In this document: positions 58,698 through 64,000 of the stretch, in pieces
Layout of the letters: each line of letters begins with the position of its first letter
Position numbering within the stretch: position 1 is the first letter of the stretch
Assembly (NCBI GenBank): GCA_021819435.1
Contig: JAKARB010000006.1
Span: 1-64,000 of the forward strand
From: Pseudomonadota bacterium
Lineage (GTDB): Bacteria; Pseudomonadota; Gammaproteobacteria; Burkholderiales; Burkholderiaceae_C
DNA length: 64,000 bases
Direction of reading: 5' to 3'
The notes under the pieces: model-generated
Told to the model about the DNA's origin: nothing
The model's database searches: none
The model's input: the letters and a program-made list of their open reading frames with translations, nothing else
Program-made: the position numbers and the translations under genes

Positions 58698-59576
58698 TCA
58701 AAACTCGTTGACGGTGACGCCAACGATGGTCACGGAAGATTTCTTGACAGAGGTGATCAGTTTTTTCATGTCGTCGGTCCGGCTGGCATCACGGCGGGCC
58801 ACCACCACGGCCGCACCGCAGGCCGCAGCGATGACGCGGGCATCCGATCCGACCGAAGCCGCAGGCGTGTCCACGATGACGTAGTCAAATTTGTTAAGCA
58901 GTTCTTTCATGAAGAGGCCGAAGGCCGGCCGCTGCACCAGTTCAAGCGGGTTCGGGGGCGTTACACCCACGGGCAGCAGGAACAGACTTGGCAGATCGGG
59001 TACTGGGCGGATCACGTTGCTGGCGGATCGGCCCGAGAGGATGCCGCTCAGGCCGACTTTGCTCTTGATGTTGAAAAGCTCATGGAGGCGAGGAGAACGC
59101 ATGTCCGCATCGACCAGCAACGTGCGTCCTCCGAGCTGGCTGAAAGCCACCGCCAGGTTGGCTGCGACGTAGGACTTGCCGTCCCCCGTCGCCGCACTGA
59201 TGATGGCCGTGGCCTTCTTCTTGCCTTCGCCAGAAAACACCGTTGACATGAGCTGGCTGCGCAAATCGCGGAAGGCTTCGGCCGACTCGCTGAAAGGGTG
59301 TGACGCGGCCACCAGTTCTTCGCTGATCTTTTGTTCAGCGGTCGATGGTGAATACGGATAGTGAAACTGTTGCGACAAGGCCCATAGCACGTCCTCGCGC
59401 TTGACCAGTCCCAGCGCCACAGCGGCCTCGCCGAACTTGACGCCATGCTCGCGTTGGTAGGCCAGGACCTCTTCAACCTGCTCCGGGCTCAGGTTGTTGG
59501 CGTCACGGATGATGTCGCCGATGGACTTCTCGGCTGGGCGCTGCGTGTTGCTCGCCGGATTGGGGGTCGGAATCAT
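58698..59576 (-). CDS. epsG: Chain-length-determinant tyrosine kinase EpsG (BY-kinase) with MshEN-like N terminus
   Basis: A 292-residue ParA-like BY-kinase with P-loop SAATGDGKSYVAANLAVA, TLLVDADMRSPRLHELF (Walker A') and DYVIVDTPAA (Walker B). It belongs to the exosortase-linked EpsG group. The first 85 residues (LSPEQVEEVLAYQREHGVKF, VKREDVLWALSQQFHYPY) resemble the GspE_N/MshEN fold. The C terminus ends VGVTVNEF without the usual tyrosine cluster. It works with EpsF to control chain length and export. It starts 15 bases after epsF ends. Confidence 0.92.
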   Translation of the reverse strand: MIPTPNPASNTQRPAEKSIGDIIRDANNLSPEQVEEVLAYQREHGVKFGEAAVALGLVKREDVLWALSQQFHYPYSPSTAEQKISEELVAASHPFSESAEAFRDLRSQLMSTVFSGEGKKKATAIISAATGDGKSYVAANLAVAFSQLGGRTLLVDADMRSPRLHELFNIKSKVGLSGILSGRSASNVIRPVPDLPSLFLLPVGVTPPNPLELVQRPAFGLFMKELLNKFDYVIVDTPAASVGSDARVIAAACGAAVVVARRDASRTDDMKKLITSVKKSSVTIVGVTVNEF

Positions 59577-59591
59577 GTCGTGATCGGTGCT

Positions 59592-61022
59592 TTAGCTGCG
59601 GGGGGCGGTCAGTTCGGGCAGGGCTCGCTGCTCTTCTTCTGCGGCGATCTTCTTGCGACGCCATGGCAAAGCTCTGGGCTCCGGCTTGTTGCGCGGCGGG
59701 ATGGAGCCCAGCACGGGCAGCTCCAGCAGCTCGGTGATGTCGAAGTCGGTGCGCAGGCGGCGATCCCGGATTTCCAGGGTCAGACCGATGATCACGGCCA
59801 GCATGCCGCCCGCCAGCACGGCCAAGACCATGTTGATCATGATGCGCGGCGAAGACGGCTGGGTGGGCGGCATGGCCTGCTTGATGACCGAAACGTTCGT
59901 CTGGTTGCTTTGCCCTTCGATCGCCACCTGGCTCAGGCGCGTGTTGATGGCTTCGTAGGCGCGTTGCGCGCTCTCGACGTCACGCAGCAGGACGGATGCC
60001 TCGTCGCGCTGCTCCTTCATCTTCAGCACTTTTTCGCGTTGCTGCTCGAGCGCTTCACGGATCTGGGTCTCGCGCTGTTGGCTCACGGCGCTGTTGATGG
60101 CCAAGCTGCTACTCACGCGGCCAGCTTCAGCGGCGATGCGATCACGCAACTCAGCGATGCTGGCTTGGGCTTCAACGACTTGAGGATGGGCAGATCCCAG
60201 ACGCGAACTCAACTCCTTGAGCTTGGCCTCTTGCCGGGACAGGTCTGCTTTCAGCGCAGAAACCACTGGGTTGTTCAGAACCTCCTGGCTGCTGGTGCTG
60301 GACTTGGCCTTGCGGCTGCTGGCTTCTGCACTCATGGTCTGAACGGCCACCAGTTGCGAAGCGAGCTCATTGAGCCTCGTGTTTTCGACATCAAGACGCT
60401 CATCGGTGGCGATGAGGCCTTTTTCCTGCTGATAGGCCGACAGGCGGTTCTGCGCTGCCTCCAAGCGGTCACGCACGATCTTGGCTTGCGATTCGAACAG
60501 CGCACCGTATTGGCGGGCCGGCTCGACCCGCAGTTCCAGCGTGGTGTTGATGTAGCTTTGCACGAACGCGTTAGCGATGGCCGCCGCAAAGTTTGGATCG
60601 ACGGCTTCGTAGGAAAGCGAGATCACACTGGACTCGCGGGACGGACGCACATCGAGGCCAGCCTGCAACAGACCTGCCAACCAGCCTTCGAAAGACCCCA
60701 CTCCGTTGGTCATTTCCTGCCACTGCTCACGCATGGCGCCGTTTTCGGTTAGGCGCAGTGCGCGGACCGCACCCCGCGCCACCCGCTCACTCTGGATCAG
60801 GTCCATCTGAGTGGCCATGTAGCCGGGTGTCATCATGGCGGGGAACACCATGCCCGCGATCGGATCGGGTGATTTCACGTCCACCAGCACCGAGGCCGAG
60901 GCCGTGTACTTCTTGGGCATGAGCAGGCAGCCTGCCAGGACGGTGAGCACCACTCCCAGGAAGACGGCCAGCATGATGCGCCAGCGGGCTTTGAAGATGA
61001 TCAGGAGCTGACTAGGTGACAT
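59592..61022 (-). CDS. epsF: Chain-length-determinant protein EpsF (Wzz-like)
   Basis: A 476-residue polysaccharide co-polymerase. It has two transmembrane segments (about 15-35 and 410-430) around a long periplasmic coiled coil, plus PMPTQPSSPRIMINMV-type Pro-rich linker AMPPTQPSSPRIMINM before the second helix. It belongs to the EpsF/Wzz group of exosortase loci. It sets polymer length with EpsG. Confidence 0.92.
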   Translation of the reverse strand: MSPSQLLIIFKARWRIMLAVFLGVVLTVLAGCLLMPKKYTASASVLVDVKSPDPIAGMVFPAMMTPGYMATQMDLIQSERVARGAVRALRLTENGAMREQWQEMTNGVGSFEGWLAGLLQAGLDVRPSRESSVISLSYEAVDPNFAAAIANAFVQSYINTTLELRVEPARQYGALFESQAKIVRDRLEAAQNRLSAYQQEKGLIATDERLDVENTRLNELASQLVAVQTMSAEASSRKAKSSTSSQEVLNNPVVSALKADLSRQEAKLKELSSRLGSAHPQVVEAQASIAELRDRIAAEAGRVSSSLAINSAVSQQRETQIREALEQQREKVLKMKEQRDEASVLLRDVESAQRAYEAINTRLSQVAIEGQSNQTNVSVIKQAMPPTQPSSPRIMINMVLAVLAGGMLAVIIGLTLEIRDRRLRTDFDITELLELPVLGSIPPRNKPEPRALPWRRKKIAAEEEQRALPELTAPRS

Positions 61023-61049
61023 GTTCTGTCAATCGTTGGGTGAACAACC

Positions 61050-61970
61050 TCACGCCTTTTGGGCGGTGAGCTGGGCTTCTTCTTCTTTGTTGCCGGGAAT
61101 GAACCGGCCGATGAGCGTGTCCGTCGCCACGGTCAACATCGTCGCGATCATGAACAGCATGATCCCGGCGAATCCGTGCACGAAACCCTGGCCGGCCTCG
61201 TCGCCGAAATAGTATGTGACCAGCACCAGGGTGATGACGCGGATGACGTTGGACGTGAAGGAGATCGGCAGAATCAGCAGCGCAATCAAGAGGTTTCGCT
61301 TTGGATTGGTGTAGCCCATGGTGCTCATGTAGAACACGCCAATGGCCTCAAGGGCAAAAATGGAGTTGAGGCCGGCGCATGCATCGGCCACGAGCAACTG
61401 GTATTGGCCGATGCTGAGGGTGACGCCTGTTCTTCCCATGGGGTAACCAGCGGCATGCAGGGCGGCCTCGGCCACGACCGAAACCGCCATTTTCAGGGGT
61501 GCGGTGACCACCATGACCAGAATCTGGGGCATGGGGATCAGGAAAAAGAGGAAGAAAATGGGAAAGGCCATGATCTTCACCCCGCGCCAACCCTTGAGGC
61601 TGAGCAGGATGGCGATCGCCAGGGTGATCTGGGATGAAGCTTCAAATTCCGGGAAGTCCTGGGACCTGCCGATGACGTAAAACAACACCGTCACCAGCAT
61701 GAACAAGGTCGCGGGCACGAACTTGTTCTCGTCGGGCGCGGCCATCAGGGCCGGCCAGCGCTTCCATGCCAGCCAGAGCATGAGCGCCAGCATGACGGGG
61801 CCGTGCCCCTGCCCCTCCTGCGACCAAACCTGCTCGGCGAGCTTCATGTAAGTCGGGACGTACATCACCAGCAGGCCGATGGCCAGGGCGATGAGTTCCA
61901 CAAGAGGAACACCTCGGCCTGCGGTGGCGTTGGCCGGCTGTGCCTGGGGGTGAAGCGAAGACGTACTCAT
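61050..61970 (-). CDS. xrtB: Exosortase B
   Basis: A 306-residue membrane cysteine transpeptidase with about eight helices. Catalytic Cys198 lies in VADACAGLNSIFAL, Arg244 in TSNVIRVITL and His265 in FVHGFAGIMLF. Exosortases cut PEP-CTERM proteins during export and are linked to exopolysaccharide loci. It is first in the long minus-strand operon, followed by epsF and epsG, the standard XrtB order. No PEP-CTERM substrate was found in this window. Confidence 0.95.
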   Translation of the reverse strand: MSTSSLHPQAQPANATAGRGVPLVELIALAIGLLVMYVPTYMKLAEQVWSQEGQGHGPVMLALMLWLAWKRWPALMAAPDENKFVPATLFMLVTVLFYVIGRSQDFPEFEASSQITLAIAILLSLKGWRGVKIMAFPIFFLFFLIPMPQILVMVVTAPLKMAVSVVAEAALHAAGYPMGRTGVTLSIGQYQLLVADACAGLNSIFALEAIGVFYMSTMGYTNPKRNLLIALLILPISFTSNVIRVITLVLVTYYFGDEAGQGFVHGFAGIMLFMIATMLTVATDTLIGRFIPGNKEEEAQLTAQKA

Positions 61971-62320
61971 GGGTGCACGGGTCGGTCGGCTGTGTTATTT
62001 GCCCACCTGCCAGCGATCAGCGCTGGCTTCGCGTGGGGGCAATCTGGGGTTGACGAGCTGGGCAGGCCCCGGCGCTCGTCTGTCGGAAATCAAGGCTCAC
62101 AAGAGGTGGGTAGATTGCGTTTTCTCCTGCAAGTTCCTTCGTTGCCCCCCCTGACTGAGCGGTTCTGGTCAGGTTCGGGGCGGGCCAAGTGTAAGGGGAC
62201 TCCATGACAACTTGACCCGGTAAGCACCCCTGGGTCCCGCTCAAACGCGGCGGTGGGCAGGGCACTGGCGGTCGCTTCTTGGCCGGGTCGACGCAGGGCT
62301 GGGTGGCATACTTCGCGCCC
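61971..62320. other. Divergent intergenic region xrtB/rfbB
   Basis: About 350 bases between two divergent starts with no convincing gene. It should carry the promoter of the whole exopolysaccharide operon and that of the rhamnose genes. I see no JUMPstart/ops element and no clear sigma-54 site. Confidence 0.5.
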
Positions 62321-63394
62321 ATGATCCTGATCACTGGCGGCGCCGGCTTCATCGGCGGAAATTTTGTCCATCACTGGCTGGCTCGCCAAGGCGAAACGGC
62401 CGAGCCGGTGGTGGTTTTTGACAAGCTCACCTACGCCGGCAACCCCCATACCATCGCAGCCCCGCTGAAGTCGGGCCAGGCCACGCTGATTCAGGCCGAC
62501 ATCGCCGACCGCGAGGCCGTGCGCGCGGCTCTGGCGCAGCACAAGCCTCGCGCCGTCTTGCACTTCGCGGCTGAGAGTCACGTCGACCGCTCCATCCACG
62601 GCCCGGGTGAATTCATCCAGACCAACATGGTGGGCACCTTCTGCCTGCTTGAAGAGGTGCGAGCCCATTGGGGTGCCATGAACGAAGCGGACAAGGCGGC
62701 TTTTCGCTTTCTGCACGTCAGCACCGACGAGGTTTACGGCTCGCTGGGCGACACCGACCCGGCCTTTTCCGAAACCACGCCTTACGCGCCCAATAGCCCA
62801 TACTCCGCGAGCAAGGCCGGCAGCGACCACTTGGTGCGCGCCTACCACCATACTTATGGCCTGCCCACGCTGACCACCAACTGCAGCAACAATTACGGGC
62901 CGTATCACTTCCCTGAAAAGCTCATCCCGCTGATGATCCTGAACGCGCTGGAGGGCAAGCCGCTGCCGGTGTACGGTGACGGCCTGAACATCCGCGACTG
63001 GCTGTACGTGCGTGACCACTGCGAGGCCATCTGCCAGGTGCTCGAAAAAGGAACGCTGGGTGAGACCTACAACGTCGGCGGCATCAACGAGATCCGCAAC
63101 ATCGATGTGGTGCACACCGTCTGCCGCATCCTTGACGAGTTGCGCCCGCGCGCCGATGGCACTCAATACGAAAGCCTGATCACCTACGTGAAGGACCGCC
63201 CGGGGCATGACCGCCGCTACGCGATCGACCCGACCAAGATCCAGCGCGACATCGGCTGGCGGCCGGCAGAAACCTTTGCCTCGGGCATCCGCAAGACCGT
63301 GCAATGGTTCCTCGACAACGGCGAGTGGATCGACACGGTGCGTTCGGGCGCCTACCGCGACTGGATCGCGCAGAACTACGCGGAGCGGGCATGA
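62321..63394 (+). CDS. rfbB: dTDP-glucose 4,6-dehydratase
   Basis: A 357-residue SDR starting [20 protein letters not shown], with [40 protein letters not shown] and [20 protein letters not shown] (catalytic Tyr-x3-Lys). It makes dTDP-4-keto-6-deoxyglucose, the second step of dTDP-L-rhamnose synthesis. An upstream in-frame start at 62279 is less likely. The stop overlaps the rfbD start (ATGA). Confidence 0.96.
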   Translation: MILITGGAGFIGGNFVHHWLARQGETAEPVVVFDKLTYAGNPHTIAAPLKSGQATLIQADIADREAVRAALAQHKPRAVLHFAAESHVDRSIHGPGEFIQTNMVGTFCLLEEVRAHWGAMNEADKAAFRFLHVSTDEVYGSLGDTDPAFSETTPYAPNSPYSASKAGSDHLVRAYHHTYGLPTLTTNCSNNYGPYHFPEKLIPLMILNALEGKPLPVYGDGLNIRDWLYVRDHCEAICQVLEKGTLGETYNVGGINEIRNIDVVHTVCRILDELRPRADGTQYESLITYVKDRPGHDRRYAIDPTKIQRDIGWRPAETFASGIRKTVQWFLDNGEWIDTVRSGAYRDWIAQNYAERA

Positions 63395-64000
63395 AGATCT
63401 TGCTGCTGGGCTGTGGGGGACAGGTCGGCTGGGAGTTGCAGCGATCTCTGGCGCCATTGGGCGAGGTCCAGGCGCTTGACTTCAACACGTCTGGCCCGAT
63501 TGAATCGCCAGAGCTGAAGGCCGATTTCACCGACCCGGCGCAGGTGGCCGAGATCGTGCGCCGCGTGCGCCCGGATGTTGTCGTCAATTCGGCGGCCCAC
63601 ACGGCGGTCGACAAGGCCGAGAGCGAGCCGGAGGTGGCGCGCCTGATCAACGCAACGGCGCCAGGCCTGGTGGCTCAGGCTGCGGCCGAGATCGGCGCGC
63701 TGCTGGTGCACTACAGCACCGATTATGTGTTCGATGGATCGGGCAGTGCCCCCCGTGACGAGGCCGCGCCCACCGCGCCGCTGAACGTGTACGGTCAGAC
63801 CAAGCTGGAGGGCGAGCAGGCCATTCAGGCCAGCGGTTGCCGGCACCTCATCTTTCGCACCAGCTGGGTTTATGCGGCGCGGGGCGGCAATTTCGCCAAG
63901 ACGATGCTGAAGCTAGCCGCTGAGCGCGATGCATTGAAGGTGATCTCCGACCAGCACGGTGCGCCCACTGGGGCCGACCTGCTGGCCGATGTCACGGCAC
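63391..64000 (+). CDS. rfbD: dTDP-4-dehydrorhamnose reductase (3' end outside window)
   Basis: The first 203 codons are present; the gene runs off the right edge. It has [17 protein letters not shown] (nucleotide site), [28 protein letters not shown] and [12 protein letters not shown] (catalytic Tyr-x3-Lys). It reduces the 4-keto sugar to dTDP-L-rhamnose. The ATG overlaps the rfbB stop. rfbA and rfbC, if present, probably follow. Confidence 0.95.
   Translation, partial: MKILLLGCGGQVGWELQRSLAPLGEVQALDFNTSGPIESPELKADFTDPAQVAEIVRRVRPDVVVNSAAHTAVDKAESEPEVARLINATAPGLVAQAAAEIGALLVHYSTDYVFDGSGSAPRDEAAPTAPLNVYGQTKLEGEQAIQASGCRHLIFRTSWVYAARGGNFAKTMLKLAAERDALKVISDQHGAPTGADLLADVTA

Overview
The window is high-GC chromosomal DNA from a betaproteobacterium, most likely Burkholderiales of the Aquabacterium/Rubrivivax/Leptothrix type. 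The reasons are the fkpB-ispH and serS gene set, a small DUF3149 membrane protein, a cheR-cheD-cheB block, and an exosortase B (XrtB/EpsH-type) exopolysaccharide locus. This placement comes from gene content read by eye, not from a database search.

Layout. 1-213: the 3' end of an IS3-family element that has cut into the 5' end of a secreted or outer-membrane protein gene. 317-12463: core genes: a DUF3149 peptide, a patatin-porin protein, cheR-cheD-cheB, a translationally coupled operon (diguanylate cyclase, MinD/ParA-like ATPase, truncated globin), an Smr protein, radC, fkpB-ispH and serS. 12583-12673: tRNA-Ser(CGA). About 12660-20464: a small (about 7.8 kb) integrated satellite-like element in that tRNA. 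It has direct att repeats, paired 23-bp arm-type repeats, a P4-type tyrosine integrase, an AlpA-like regulator, a run of tiny genes, a primase-polymerase/helicase, and two cargo genes of different codon use next to the tRNA. The main cargo protein carries the N-terminal signature of a proteasome-beta/HslV-like Ntn hydrolase (Thr at the mature N terminus, Asp17, Lys). This is the most interesting feature in the window.

20916-31537: a membrane diguanylate cyclase, a GMC oxidoreductase with a Tat-exported partner, a phasin-like small protein, Entner-Doudoroff edd-eda, and a Spy/CpxP-like protein with a His/Met-rich segment followed by an OmpR-type regulator and histidine kinase.

31625-64000: exopolysaccharide genes. 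Nucleotide-sugar genes include UDP-glucuronate 4-epimerase, an NDP-sugar synthase, gmd-fcl for GDP-fucose, and rfbB-rfbD for dTDP-rhamnose. A long minus-strand operon of about 19.5 kb runs xrtB-epsF-epsG-gmd-fcl-epsI, then glycosyltransferases, a CMP-sugar synthetase-like gene with two dehydrogenases, a flippase, a GT42/DUF115-like protein, a polymerase, and more glycosyltransferases and modifying enzymes. Many of these genes overlap by 1 to 4 bases or are only a few bases apart. Two full-length paralogous beta-helix proteins flank a multi-pass membrane protein beside it. Together these can supply GDP-fucose, UDP-galacturonate, dTDP-rhamnose and probably a CMP-activated acidic sugar, and assemble, flip, polymerise and export the polymer.
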